Part shown: piece after piece, positions 18,638 through 27,116 of the stretch
How the letters are laid out: every line of letters starts with the position of its first letter
Position numbering within the stretch: the stretch's first letter is position 1
Assembly: GCA_900197625.1 (NCBI GenBank)
Contig: FZLS01000018.1
Location: 1-44,575 of the forward strand
Direction of reading: 5' to 3'
DNA length: 44,575 nucleotides
Origin: Rhodobacteraceae bacterium Water-Bin34
GTDB lineage: Bacteria > Pseudomonadota > Alphaproteobacteria > Rhodobacterales > Rhodobacteraceae
The notes under the pieces: model-generated
Seen by the model: the letters and a program-made list of their open reading frames with translations, nothing else
Told to the model about the DNA's origin: nothing
Database searches by the model: none
Translations under genes and position numbers: made by a program

Positions 18638-18994
18638 TTATATTTTTTTAACAGCTGCAATCATACAAATTTCTACTAAAATTTGCTCACGAGCCATATT
18701 TGCCTCAACACATGCTCTTGCAGGCTTTTCATGTGGTCCTATCCATTCATTCCATGCCTCATTCATTAATGCGAAATCTTCCATTGTGCGAATAAATATT
18801 GTTGTTGATAATATATTATCACGATCTGATCCTGCTTCCAAAAGTAATGCATCAATCTTTTTAAGACAGTCTTGAGTTTGATCTTTGACACCAACTGTTA
18901 CATCATTCGCGACCTGGCCAGAGAAGTATATTGTACCATTATGGATGTTGATCTTACTCATTCTTTCGCTGGAATGTTTGCGAATTATAGTCAT
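18638..18994 (-). CDS. RidA/YjgF/UK114-family protein
   Basis: A 118-residue trimeric-fold protein. RidA members hydrolyse reactive enamine/imine intermediates and protect PLP enzymes. Segments typical of the family are GTIYFSGQVAND, the middle LLLEAGSDRDNILSTTIFI, and the C-terminal KPARACVEANMA, in which the arginine before the alanine-cysteine corresponds to the substrate-binding Arg. It sits between pnp (terminated at 19057-19080) and the aldehyde dehydrogenase gene, all on the minus strand, and is probably transcribed separately from pnp. It may belong to a RidA subfamily other than the archetype. Confidence 0.88.
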   Translation of the reverse strand: MTIIRKHSSERMSKINIHNGTIYFSGQVANDVTVGVKDQTQDCLKKIDALLLEAGSDRDNILSTTIFIRTMEDFALMNEAWNEWIGPHEKPARACVEANMAREQILVEICMIAAVKKI

Positions 18995-19050
18995 TGATAT
19001 TCTCCGATATATATCTAGTTTCGATTTTTATTTTATATTTAGTTTTAAAA

Positions 19051-19080
19051 AAGAAAAAGGCCTCGTTTTTACGAGGCCTT
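19051..19080 (-). terminator. rho-independent terminator of pnp
   Basis: A 10-bp perfect stem, AAGGCCTCGT at 19057-19066 and ACGAGGCCTT at 19071-19080, with a 4-base loop. On the minus strand it is followed immediately by TTTTTCTTTTTT. This is a textbook intrinsic terminator, about 40 bases after the pnp stop codon. Confidence 0.9.
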
Positions 19081-19116
19081 AGTATTCTTATTAAATTAAG
19101 GGTAATATTTAGAAAT

Positions 19117-21246
19117 TTATTTATCTTTTTCTACAATGATTTCTTCACCAGTTTCTTGGTCAATTACTTTCATTGATAGACGAACTTTACCTCGATCATC
19201 AAAACCCATTAGTTTAACTTTAACTTTTTGACCTTCTTTTACCAAGTCACTTGGGTGATTTACGCGCTCATTAGCCATTTGAGATACATGAACTAAACCA
19301 TCACGTTTACCAAAGAAATTCACAAATGCTCCAAAGTCCATAACTTTTACAACTGTACCTGTGTATATAACGCCAACTTCAGGCTCTGCAGCAATTTCCA
19401 TAATCATTTCTTTTGCTTTTTCAATTTGCTCACCGTTGCTGGATGCAATTTTGATAACACCTTCATCATCAATATTAACTTTTGCACCAGAAACTTCACA
19501 AATTTCACGTATAACTTTACCACCTGAACCAATAACTTCACGAATTTTTTCAGGGTTTATTTTTATGGTTTCTATACGTGGGGCATGTTCGCTAAATGAA
19601 CCAGCTTCAGTTAACGCATTAGCCATTTCTCCTAGGATGTGTAAGCGACCATCTTTGGCTTGCGCCATAGCTTTTTCCATGATTTCTGGAGTAATTCCCG
19701 CTACTTTGATATCCATTTGTAATGACGTTATACCATTTTCCGTGCCAGCTACTTTAAAGTCCATATCCCCTAAATGATCCTCATCTCCTAAGATATCAGT
19801 TAAAACAGCATATTCACCACTATCTTGTAGTATCAAGCCCATAGCAACGCCTGCAACAGGGGCGCGCAGTGGAACACCAGCATCCATCATTGATAATGAT
19901 CCACCGCAAACAGATGCCATAGATGACGAGCCATTTGATTCTGTGATTTCTGATACCATTCTAATTGTATAAGGAAATTCAGTTGCTGGAGGTAATACTG
20001 CTTGAAGTGCACGCCATGCTAACTTTCCGTGCCCTATTTCTCTACGTCCTGGCCCCATCATTCTTCCACATTCACCAACTGAATATGGTGGGAAGTTATA
20101 ATGTAATAAGAAATTTGAACGATATGTTCCGCTAAGAGCATCAATCATCTGTTCGTCATCACCAGTGCCTAATGTTGTAACTGCTAATGCTTGAGTTTCG
20201 CCGCGAGTAAATAGTGCTGATCCATGTGTTCGGGGAAGAACTGCTGTTTCAGAAATAATTGGACGAACTGTTGATAAATCTCTTCCATCAATACGTTTGC
20301 CAGTTTTTACAATGTCACCACGCACAACTTCTGACTCAAGTTTTTTCAAACAAGTTCCAAAGTTTGGATCAGATACTTGATCTTCTGATAATGCATCAAT
20401 TATTGAATCTTTTGCTGCAGAAACTGCACTTGTACGTTCTTGTTTGTCAGTTAGTGCATAAGCTGAGCGAATATTATCTTCACCTTCAGCTTTTACAGCT
20501 GAATAAAGTTCAGAATAGTCAGGTGATTGATAATCGAAAGGTTCATTTGCTGCTTCTTCAGCCATATCAATTATCATGTCGATAACTGGTTGAATTTGTT
20601 CATGAGCAAAATTAATTGCTCCGAGCATTTCTTCTTCTGTCAATTCATATGCCTCTGACTCAACCATCATAACTGCATCTTTTGTACCAGCTACAACTAG
20701 ATCAAGGCGTTGATCAGGATTATTTTTTAACTCATGCATATCATCGCAAGTTGGGTTTAGTACGTATTGGCCACCTTCAAAGCCAACACGACAGTTCCCA
20801 ATAGGCCCCATAAATGGTGCACCAGACAAAGTTAAAGCTGCTGATGCTGCAATCATTGCAACCATATCAGGATCATTAACTAAATCATGTGATAAAACAG
20901 TTAATGTAATTTGAACTTCATGTTTGAATCCTGGAATGAATAAAGGTCGTATTGGACGATCAATCAAACGTGCTGTTAATGTCTCTTTTTCAGTAGGTCG
21001 TGCTTCTCTTTTGAAAAAGCCACCTGGAATTTTACCTGCAGCATAATATTTTTCTTGATAATTTACTGTAAGTGGGAAGAAGGATTGGCCTTCTTTTTCT
21101 TTTTTTGCAAAACAGACTGCAGCTAATACAGAGGTTTCTCCATAAGTTGCAATAACTGTGCTATCTGCTTGGCGCGCAATTTTACCAGTTTCTAATGTAA
21201 GCGTTTCTTCGCCCCATTTGATGGATTTTTTTACTTCATTAAACAT
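19117..21246 (-). CDS. pnp: polyribonucleotide nucleotidyltransferase (PNPase)
   Basis: The 709-residue phosphate-dependent 3'-5' exoribonuclease of the degradosome. Two RNase PH domains (about residues 1-220 and 315-550) flank a helical linker. The second carries the [13 protein letters not shown] stretch and the catalytic acidic cluster in [21 protein letters not shown] domain follows ([15 protein letters not shown] near 567-582), then an S1 domain at about 620-690 ([15 protein letters not shown]). AGGAAAA precedes the ATG. It lies downstream of rpsO, as in most proteobacteria, separated by a terminator-like hairpin and a structured leader. Confidence 0.97.
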   Translation of the reverse strand: MFNEVKKSIKWGEETLTLETGKIARQADSTVIATYGETSVLAAVCFAKKEKEGQSFFPLTVNYQEKYYAAGKIPGGFFKREARPTEKETLTARLIDRPIRPLFIPGFKHEVQITLTVLSHDLVNDPDMVAMIAASAALTLSGAPFMGPIGNCRVGFEGGQYVLNPTCDDMHELKNNPDQRLDLVVAGTKDAVMMVESEAYELTEEEMLGAINFAHEQIQPVIDMIIDMAEEAANEPFDYQSPDYSELYSAVKAEGEDNIRSAYALTDKQERTSAVSAAKDSIIDALSEDQVSDPNFGTCLKKLESEVVRGDIVKTGKRIDGRDLSTVRPIISETAVLPRTHGSALFTRGETQALAVTTLGTGDDEQMIDALSGTYRSNFLLHYNFPPYSVGECGRMMGPGRREIGHGKLAWRALQAVLPPATEFPYTIRMVSEITESNGSSSMASVCGGSLSMMDAGVPLRAPVAGVAMGLILQDSGEYAVLTDILGDEDHLGDMDFKVAGTENGITSLQMDIKVAGITPEIMEKAMAQAKDGRLHILGEMANALTEAGSFSEHAPRIETIKINPEKIREVIGSGGKVIREICEVSGAKVNIDDEGVIKIASSNGEQIEKAKEMIMEIAAEPEVGVIYTGTVVKVMDFGAFVNFFGKRDGLVHVSQMANERVNHPSDLVKEGQKVKVKLMGFDDRGKVRLSMKVIDQETGEEIIVEKDK

Positions 21247-21269
21247 TTATTTTCCTATCGTGGAGTAAT

Positions 21270-21316
21270 CTTCGGCCCTCCGAAGTCTCCTTTAAAAAGG
21301 TAGCCCCATTGCTACC
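21270..21316 (-). promoter_or_regulatory. paired hairpins in the pnp mRNA leader
   Basis: Two compact perfect stems lie just upstream of pnp: GGTAGC at 21299-21304 with GCTACC at 21311-21316 (6-base loop), and CTTCGG at 21270-21275 with CCGAAG at 21280-21285 (4-base loop). In E. coli the rpsO-pnp leader forms a stem cut by RNase III, through which PNPase autoregulates. Similar control here is inference from position only; the sequences are not compared. Confidence 0.5.
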
Positions 21317-21428
21317 GACCTGTATCCTTTTGTTATATGCTCAGGTCAGTGCATAATTTCTCAGATACGCGGGCGTATATACTTTAAATATGGATATGTG
21401 AAGGGGGATAAGGGGTATTAACATTTAT

Positions 21429-21462
21429 TAAAAAGCCCACAAATATACGAGCGGGCTTTTTA
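21429..21462 (-). terminator. intrinsic terminator after rpsO
   Basis: TAAAAAGCCC at 21429-21438 pairs with GGGCTTTTTA at 21453-21462 (10 bp, 14-base loop). On the minus strand the stem ends in a T-rich run. It starts about 20 bases after the rpsO stop and separates rpsO from pnp, so pnp transcription depends on readthrough or on a promoter within 21320-21428. Confidence 0.8.
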
Positions 21463-21480
21463 GTGATTTTAAAATCAACC

Positions 21481-21750
21481 TTATCGGCGAATTTCTAATC
21501 TTTTAATTAAATCTTGATAACGGGCTTCGTTTTTGCCACGTGTGTAATCTAACAATTTACGACGCAAAGCTACCATTTTTAAAAGGCCACGACGTGAGTG
21601 GTTATCTTTTTTATTAGTTTTGAAGTGTTCTGTAAGAGTTTTAATACGTGAAGTTAAAATTGCCACTTGCACTTCTGGTGAACCAGTATCGCCCTCTTTA
21701 ACCGCGTATTCTTTGATCAAACGGGCTTTTTCTTCAGCAGTAATCGACAT
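21481..21750 (-). CDS. rpsO: 30S ribosomal protein S15
   Basis: The 89-residue primary-binding protein of the 30S platform, which contacts the 16S rRNA three-way junction. The sequence carries the classic family blocks [17 protein letters not shown], the [16 protein letters not shown] region and [12 protein letters not shown]-like C-terminal segment. The length is exactly typical. A strong AAAGGAG lies before the ATG. A GC-rich, structured leader sits upstream (see the entry at 21768-21830). It is followed by its own terminator and then pnp. Confidence 0.98.
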   Translation of the reverse strand: MSITAEEKARLIKEYAVKEGDTGSPEVQVAILTSRIKTLTEHFKTNKKDNHSRRGLLKMVALRRKLLDYTRGKNEARYQDLIKRLEIRR

Positions 21751-21767
21751 CGGGGTCTCCTTTGTTT

Positions 21768-21830
21768 AAAGTTGATGGCTCACGCCGGGATATCGTCCAG
21801 CAAGGCCCATGGAGTATCTGTTTTGCAGAT
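21768..21830 (-). promoter_or_regulatory. structured rpsO leader, possible S15 autoregulatory site
   Basis: The 124-bp gap upstream of rpsO contains a patch of clearly higher GC than its surroundings (about 21775-21812) and a small perfect hairpin (ATCTG at 21816-21820 with CAGAT at 21826-21830). A CUCC segment in the leader could pair with the GGAG of the ribosome binding site. S15 is known to bind and repress its own mRNA leader in several bacteria, with different structures in different lineages. I could not fold it, so this is tentative. Confidence 0.35.
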
Positions 21831-21874
21831 AAGATGCTACATAAAGCTGATTCTCATAAAAATAAAGTGAAAAA

Positions 21875-22738
21875 TCATTTTGATTTTTGGTGTAGTAAAG
21901 CAATGAAATTAGATATGAATAATGTCATCAGTACAACAAAACCGCCTGCCAATGCCCAAGTGCCTGGATATTCACCTATCACTAGCCAAATTAGAATTGG
22001 TGCAAGAATACTTTCACCTAAGATTAGAAGGGCAACCTCTGCACTAGGGATATACCTTGGCCCTAATACAAGTAAACATGTTGATGCAGCAATTAGAAGA
22101 TTATGAAATAATGCATATTGAGCATCCAAACCATCAAAAATAAATGGACTTGCCCAAGGTAAAAATACAACTCCACTCATAAATAAAGCAAATGGTGTAA
22201 CTGGAATCATTGATTTAGCTTTTGATTTGCGTGCAAATGTTAGAGCTATACCATAACTCGCGGCGCAACCAACTGCACACAAATCCCCGTAAATCGATGT
22301 AGATTGGTCTTGGGAGGAGCCGTATGAAATTAAAAGCACTCCAGTTAATGCAAATATAATAGTCCAAAGCATACGTTTTGATATTTTTTCATTTAAAATA
22401 ATCCAACTAGAAATAGCAGAAAATATTGGCATTGATGCAAGTATAAATACAGTATTTGAAACTGCTGTCATGCTGACAGATAAAGCAAATAGAGGGCCAC
22501 TTAGAGCTAGCAAACATGCAAAAATGATAGAATTTTTCCCTATATTGCGGTATATGTGGATAATTTTTAAGCCATGATAAATGCATAATCCGAGCAATAT
22601 AAAAAAACCAGATATGAAGCTACGCCAAACAATAATTGTATAAATGTCTGCGCTAAGTAAACGAATAAAAAGGCTATCTGGAATAATGAATAAAACAGCA
22701 AGAATAGTTATTATTAAACCCTTAGAATGGTCTGTCAT
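21875..22738 (-). CDS. EamA-family DMT-superfamily transporter
   Basis: A 287-residue protein with about ten membrane helices forming two EamA repeats, the second including SAEVALLILGESILAPI and the terminal GEYPGTWALAGGFVVL block seen in many permeases of this family. The substrate is unknown. Its ATG overlaps the stop of the DUF1643 gene by 4 bp, so the two are likely translationally coupled. It lies between truB and rpsO, where related alphaproteobacteria usually have nothing. Confidence 0.86.
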   Translation of the reverse strand: MTDHSKGLIITILAVLFIIPDSLFIRLLSADIYTIIVWRSFISGFFILLGLCIYHGLKIIHIYRNIGKNSIIFACLLALSGPLFALSVSMTAVSNTVFILASMPIFSAISSWIILNEKISKRMLWTIIFALTGVLLISYGSSQDQSTSIYGDLCAVGCAASYGIALTFARKSKAKSMIPVTPFALFMSGVVFLPWASPFIFDGLDAQYALFHNLLIAASTCLLVLGPRYIPSAEVALLILGESILAPILIWLVIGEYPGTWALAGGFVVLMTLFISNFIALLHQKSK

Positions 22739-23247
22739 CGTTCAATCCAATTTTCAGGACTTACTTTGTAACTAATGTATAATGGATGTTTTGGATGACC
22801 ATCTTTGGATAAACCAAGGTGTGTTAAGGTAAAGTTTTTAGCCCTCAAAAGTGCTTCAATTTTTTTACCACGATTAAGATGACTGCCGTTGGTACCCCAT
22901 GCACATATAATATTATTACTCCAATTAGCGCTTTTGATAATGATTTTGTCATTTTCTGGACCAATAGGATCTTTTTGCAATCGCATAATCTTAGGATCAG
23001 TAGATCTGTAAGCAAAGATATTGCATACTTTAAACGCGCCATAACCTAGGGCTTTAGCTCGTCTTTCGCATCGCTCGACTGTTGGATCATTTTGGATTTC
23101 TGTTGCAGTTGATGGATTCAGCATAATAAATAAAACTTTTTTTGCGCTACTATCCCATGAGCGGGTCAATGAGTATCGATATAACTCACAATTAGAATAA
23201 ACTGCAGTTGATTTTGTAAGTTCTTTTTTGTGATTTCTAGTTATCAT
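22735..23247 (-). CDS. DUF1643 domain-containing protein
   Basis: A 170-residue cytosolic protein of uncharacterised family DUF1643. Recognisable segments are LFIMLNPSTATEIQNDPTV, RRAKALGYGAFKVCNIFAYRSTDP and the ICAWGTNG block, with a C-terminal SKDGHPKHPLY stretch. The conserved asparagine, aspartate and histidine residues look like an active site, but no reaction is known to me. It overlaps the truB stop by 4 bp and the following transporter start by 4 bp, which binds the three into one coupled unit. Confidence 0.85.
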   Translation of the reverse strand: MITRNHKKELTKSTAVYSNCELYRYSLTRSWDSSAKKVLFIMLNPSTATEIQNDPTVERCERRAKALGYGAFKVCNIFAYRSTDPKIMRLQKDPIGPENDKIIIKSANWSNNIICAWGTNGSHLNRGKKIEALLRAKNFTLTHLGLSKDGHPKHPLYISYKVSPENWIER

Positions 23248-24152
23248 TTTTCAACGAATACACGACTTGGATGAATAGTCCCTGCTTTATAAATTCCTAT
23301 TGCTAAGGGTTCTCCATTGCATGAGACCCATGCTTGATCGCCATAATCTAAATCAGATGCTAAAACCATGGCAGGATTTCCATTCCTTAATTTTGTTATT
23401 TCTTCAGGCCTACACTTAAGCTCTGGTAATTCGGAGAGACCTAATTCAATTGGGTGTAAGTAATCTTCTAATTCTGGCTTTTTAGCTAATTGTTCTACTA
23501 ACTTAAAATCAATTGCATCATTTACGTCTAGTGAACATGACCAAATACGGCGAAGGGATCTTACATATGCAAAGCAATCTAATAATTCACCTAAATCACG
23601 AGCAATAGAACGAACATAACCACCTTTGCCACAAATTAACTTTAACTCGACATGATCGATATCAATTCGTTTTTCAAACTGTAAGTTTTCAACAAATAAA
23701 TCTCTGGGAGCTAAATCTAAGTCTTCTCCATCCCGAGCTAGCTTGTAAGCACGAAGGCCATTAACTTTAACAGCTGAAAATTGAGGAGGAATTTGTTTAA
23801 TATTTCCAATAAAAGCTTTTAAACCTTTTTTGATTGCCTGATCGGTGGGTCTGTTGGTGCTTTGGGCGATGACTTTGCCTTCACTATCATCTGTATTTGT
23901 AGCTTCTCCCAGCTTTATTATAAATGTATATGCTTTTAAACCAGAAGTTACATATGGCACGGTTTTTGTAGCTTCGCCTATTGCTATGGCTAATAATCCA
24001 GTAGCTTCAGGATCGAGAGTTCCCGCATGGCCGGCTTTTTTTGCATTTAAAGCCCATTTAACTTTGTTAACAACAGCACTTGAAGTTATTCCAGCTGGTT
24101 TATCTATTAATAGCCAACCATCGATGCGGCGTTTACTTGATGCTTTCCCCAT
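23244..24152 (-). CDS. truB: tRNA pseudouridine(55) synthase
   Basis: Isomerises U55 in the T-loop of nearly all tRNAs to pseudouridine. The 302-residue length fits. The N-terminal GWLLIDKPAGITSS motif is followed by the catalytic aspartate in HAGTLDPEATG (D47), then KAYTFIIKLGEATNTDD-type and CGKGGYVRSIARDLG motifs. A PUA-like C-terminal region is short. It is 60 bp downstream of rbfA and overlaps the DUF1643 gene by 4 bp. Confidence 0.96.
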   Translation of the reverse strand: MGKASSKRRIDGWLLIDKPAGITSSAVVNKVKWALNAKKAGHAGTLDPEATGLLAIAIGEATKTVPYVTSGLKAYTFIIKLGEATNTDDSEGKVIAQSTNRPTDQAIKKGLKAFIGNIKQIPPQFSAVKVNGLRAYKLARDGEDLDLAPRDLFVENLQFEKRIDIDHVELKLICGKGGYVRSIARDLGELLDCFAYVRSLRRIWSCSLDVNDAIDFKLVEQLAKKPELEDYLHPIELGLSELPELKCRPEEITKLRNGNPAMVLASDLDYGDQAWVSCNGEPLAIGIYKAGTIHPSRVFVEK

Positions 24153-24212
24153 CTTTTTGGTCCTTGTAAGATCAGTTTTAGAATATATTTTTATATTTCA
24201 ATTATTGTTGAC

Positions 24213-24620
24213 TTATAAATCATTGTCAGAAGCGACATCTCTTTTAACAACATCTTGTTCAAGTAATCGTCGAGTTTCATCAAGTTGATCAAAAGTTCTA
24301 TCTAGTACAAATTTAAGATCTGGTGAATATTTTAAGGAAACTAGTTTATTCACTGACCTTCTTATTTCATATTTATTTTTGTTTAGGGCATTTATTACAA
24401 TTTCTGCATTTTGGCCGCCTAAAGGTAATACATAAACTAGAGCTAATTTTAGGTCTGGTGTAGACCTTACTTCACCTACTGTTATTGATACGTGCGCCAA
24501 ATCTGCATCATGAATATCACCACGTAAAAGAACATCAGATACTGCACGTCTAAGCATTTCGCCAACTCGAAGTTGTCGTTGTGATGGCCCTTTGGCTGAG
24601 AGGTCGTTTTGCTTTACCAT
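24213..24620 (-). CDS. rbfA: 30S ribosome-binding factor A
   Basis: A 135-residue late-stage 30S maturation factor with a KH-like fold that binds near helix 1 of 16S rRNA. Family blocks are SQRQLRVGEMLRRAVSDVL near the N-terminus, the central VSITVGEVRSTPDLKLALVYVLPLGG and SLKYSPDLKFVLDRTFDQ. It heads the minus-strand rbfA-truB block and is divergent from dapB with 98 bp between the starts. The usual upstream rimP-nusA-infB genes are absent here, replaced by dapB. Confidence 0.95.
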   Translation of the reverse strand: MVKQNDLSAKGPSQRQLRVGEMLRRAVSDVLLRGDIHDADLAHVSITVGEVRSTPDLKLALVYVLPLGGQNAEIVINALNKNKYEIRRSVNKLVSLKYSPDLKFVLDRTFDQLDETRRLLEQDVVKRDVASDNDL

Positions 24621-24718
24621 TTGTTGCTCATTTAATCGTTTTTGAAACTAGTCGCAAGCGGGGGTTTGCAAGCGGAGCAATGCGAGGTAAATGGGTATTG
24701 TATTAAAAGGATATAATT

Positions 24719-25528
24719 ATGAAAAATCTTCCTAAAGTTGCTATTGTTGGTGCATCTGGACGCATGGGGCAAATGTTAATTAAGGCATCTTTAGCCTCTG
24801 ATAAGGTAAAATTAGTTGGTGTGACTGAACGAAACAGTCACGAGTGGATTGGTCGTGACTTAGGGGTTTGTATGGGAACTTCAGAAAACGGAATAACCGT
24901 TAGTGATGATCCATTAGGAATTTTCAAAGGTGCAGATGCTGTAATAGATTTTACTACACCCAAAGCAACAATTGAACATGCTAGATTAGCAGTAGAATCA
25001 AAAATTGTGCATGTTATTGGTACAACAGGAATGGATGACAGTCACCTAAACCTATTAGAAACATTTGCAAAAGAAATTCCAATCATAAGAGCTGGAAATA
25101 TGAGTTTAGGTGTAAATTTGTTAACTTTATTAACAAAAAAAATATCAGCTGTTCTTGATGAAGATTTTGATATTGAAATTGTTGAGAGTCATCATCGACA
25201 TAAAGTCGATGCACCATCAGGAACAGCTTTGATGTTAGGACATGCAGCTGCGGAAGGACGTGGAGTTAAATTATTAAATGTAGAAGATCGTGGGCGCGAT
25301 GGTATCACCGGTGCTCGTACTCGTGGAGATATTGGATTTCATGCTATACGTGGTGGTGATGTAGTAGGTGAACACGATGTAATATTTGCCGCAGATGGTG
25401 AAAGAATAGTTTTGCGCCATTTAGCGACTGATCGACAGATATTTGTTAGGGGTGCACTCCGTGCAGCTATTTGGGCGCAAGATAAAGATGCAGGTGAATA
25501 TGACATGATGGACGTACTAGGGCTATAA
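24719..25528 (+). CDS. dapB: 4-hydroxy-tetrahydrodipicolinate reductase
   Basis: Second dedicated step of lysine/diaminopimelate synthesis, NAD(P)H-dependent and cytosolic. The 269-residue protein shows the dinucleotide motif VGASGRMGQ at residues 10-18, the GTTGM segment near 100, and the active-site block [16 protein letters not shown] at about 157-172. The C-terminal [18 protein letters not shown] is also typical. AAAAGGA precedes the ATG. It is divergent from rbfA; its stop is 18 bp from the stop of the convergent DUF1674 gene. Confidence 0.97.
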   Translation: MKNLPKVAIVGASGRMGQMLIKASLASDKVKLVGVTERNSHEWIGRDLGVCMGTSENGITVSDDPLGIFKGADAVIDFTTPKATIEHARLAVESKIVHVIGTTGMDDSHLNLLETFAKEIPIIRAGNMSLGVNLLTLLTKKISAVLDEDFDIEIVESHHRHKVDAPSGTALMLGHAAAEGRGVKLLNVEDRGRDGITGARTRGDIGFHAIRGGDVVGEHDVIFAADGERIVLRHLATDRQIFVRGALRAAIWAQDKDAGEYDMMDVLGL

Positions 25529-25546
25529 GTAGAGCTAGATTTATTT

Positions 25547-25726
25547 TTAAAAATCAGATGCTATACCTTTTCGCTCCCAGTCTCCATAACGTGTAGGTTC
25601 AAGACCTTTGGGGCCGCCTAGTTCTAGTTCTTGGTTGGCTTTTTTCACATCTATTTTGCGATCTTTGGCTTCTTCAAGTGCGCGAATTGCAGCGGCTTTA
25701 ATTCGATCTGATTTAGAAATTTTCAT
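25547..25726 (-). CDS. DUF1674 protein, succinate dehydrogenase assembly factor 4-like
   Basis: A 59-residue protein ending in the hallmark GGPKGLEPTRYGDWERKGIASDF region of DUF1674. The eukaryotic homologue Sdh8/SDHAF4 helps assemble the flavinylated SdhA subunit of succinate dehydrogenase, and a matching bacterial role is plausible. The ORF is open much farther upstream (to 26077), but that part lies antisense to rsmB; the ATG at 25726 matches the family N-terminus. It lies alone between dapB and rsmB on the opposite strand. Confidence 0.85.
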   Translation of the reverse strand: MKISKSDRIKAAAIRALEEAKDRKIDVKKANQELELGGPKGLEPTRYGDWERKGIASDF

Positions 25727-25796
25727 ACTCTTTGCTCTGTTGCTGAACGTATCCATGTAGTAGTAGCATTCTAAACTACAAAAGAAAGAGACGCAA

Positions 25797-27089
25797 ATGG
25801 CCAAACCGGGATTATTTGCTCGCGAAGCGGCAGTGCGATTGTTGCATGCAGTTTTATTAGAGCATCGCTTGTTAATTGATATTGTTAATGGTGAAGATAG
25901 TTTGCTTATTGACTTAGAGCCAAGTGAAAGGGCTAGAGCGCAATCATTGGCTATGACGACGCTAAGAAATTTAGGGCCAATAGACATTGTTCTCAAAAAA
26001 TATTTAACTAAAAAAACACCATTTGCATTGTTAAATATTTTGCGCGTTTCTGCTGCTGAAATGTTAGTTGATGGCATAGCTGCTCACGCTGCTGTTGATA
26101 GCGCTGTTACAATGGCTAAACGTAAACACAAAACAGCTCATTTAAAAGATTTAACAAATGCAGTTTTGCGAAAGGTCGCTTCTGAAGGAATAGAGGTTTT
26201 TAAAAAGCTAGAGCCACAGGAATTACCAAAAGCATTTAGATCTCAAATGGCTAAAATTGCGACAAAAGAAGAAATAATTAGAATTGAGCGATCGCATCAA
26301 ATAGGAGCACCTGTAGACATAAGTTTTAAAGATATAAAAAAAGCTAAAACATTTTTGGAAAGTTATAATGGAATTATGATGCCCAACGGATCTGTTAGAT
26401 TGAAGCGTGCAGGACAGATTACTGAAATGAATGGTTTTTCGGATGGAGATTGGTGGGTGCAAGATTTAGCTGCTTCTATTCCTGCTAAATGTTTCAATGA
26501 TTTAAATGGTAAAAAAGTTTTAGATCTTTGTGCTGCACCAGGAGGCAAGACCATGCAACTTGCGTCGATGGGTGCGATTGTTACTGCGCTAGACATATCT
26601 TCAAAACGTCTTGAACGTGTAAAACAAAATTTGGATCGTACAAAATTAAAGGCACATTGTATTGCAGCAGATGCATTGAAATGGAAACCTGCTGAACGTT
26701 TTGATGCAATTTTACTAGACGCACCTTGCTCTGCCTCAGGTACAATTAGACGTCACCCAGACTTGCCTTTTGCAAAAGAAAATTTTGATTTAGGTGAATT
26801 ATTAAAGCTACAAAGAGCGTTACTTCTTAAAGCATCAGGTTGGTTGGTACCGGGAGGAGAGCTTATATATTCTACTTGTTCAATTTTCTCCGCTGAGGGT
26901 GAAGGTCAAGTACAATGGTTATCTAAACAAAATAATAATTTAGCGCCTCAAAAAATAGATCCTACTTTATTGGGCTTGTATGAATTTATGGCTAATAATG
27001 ATGGACAAATTAGATTGCGTCCAGATTACTTTGCTGATCAAGGCGGAATGGATGGATTTTTTGTAGCAAAATTTTCTAATAAAAACTAA
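25797..27089 (+). CDS. rsmB: 16S rRNA (cytosine(967)-C5)-methyltransferase
   Basis: A 430-residue rRNA methyltransferase. An N-terminal NusB-like RNA-binding domain (about residues 1-130) precedes the Rossmann methyltransferase domain. There the SAM motif LDLCAAPGGKT lies at about 241-251, motif IV DAPCSASG near 307 and the catalytic-cysteine motif YSTCS near 357, all intact. It begins a plus-strand run rsmB-heparinase-purH-lspA that is conserved in alphaproteobacteria. Confidence 0.95.
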   Translation: MAKPGLFAREAAVRLLHAVLLEHRLLIDIVNGEDSLLIDLEPSERARAQSLAMTTLRNLGPIDIVLKKYLTKKTPFALLNILRVSAAEMLVDGIAAHAAVDSAVTMAKRKHKTAHLKDLTNAVLRKVASEGIEVFKKLEPQELPKAFRSQMAKIATKEEIIRIERSHQIGAPVDISFKDIKKAKTFLESYNGIMMPNGSVRLKRAGQITEMNGFSDGDWWVQDLAASIPAKCFNDLNGKKVLDLCAAPGGKTMQLASMGAIVTALDISSKRLERVKQNLDRTKLKAHCIAADALKWKPAERFDAILLDAPCSASGTIRRHPDLPFAKENFDLGELLKLQRALLLKASGWLVPGGELIYSTCSIFSAEGEGQVQWLSKQNNNLAPQKIDPTLLGLYEFMANNDGQIRLRPDYFADQGGMDGFFVAKFSNKN

Positions 27090-27116
27090 ATAGATAAAAA
27101 AGGTTAACTTCTTATA

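Noticed and set aside
21762-22106. Plus-strand 114-codon open frame
   Set aside because: Crosses the rpsO leader and is antisense to the EamA transporter; no ribosome binding site or family.
25727-26077. N-terminal extension of the DUF1674 open frame
   Set aside because: It runs antisense to the rsmB start and the family begins at the internal ATG at 25726.
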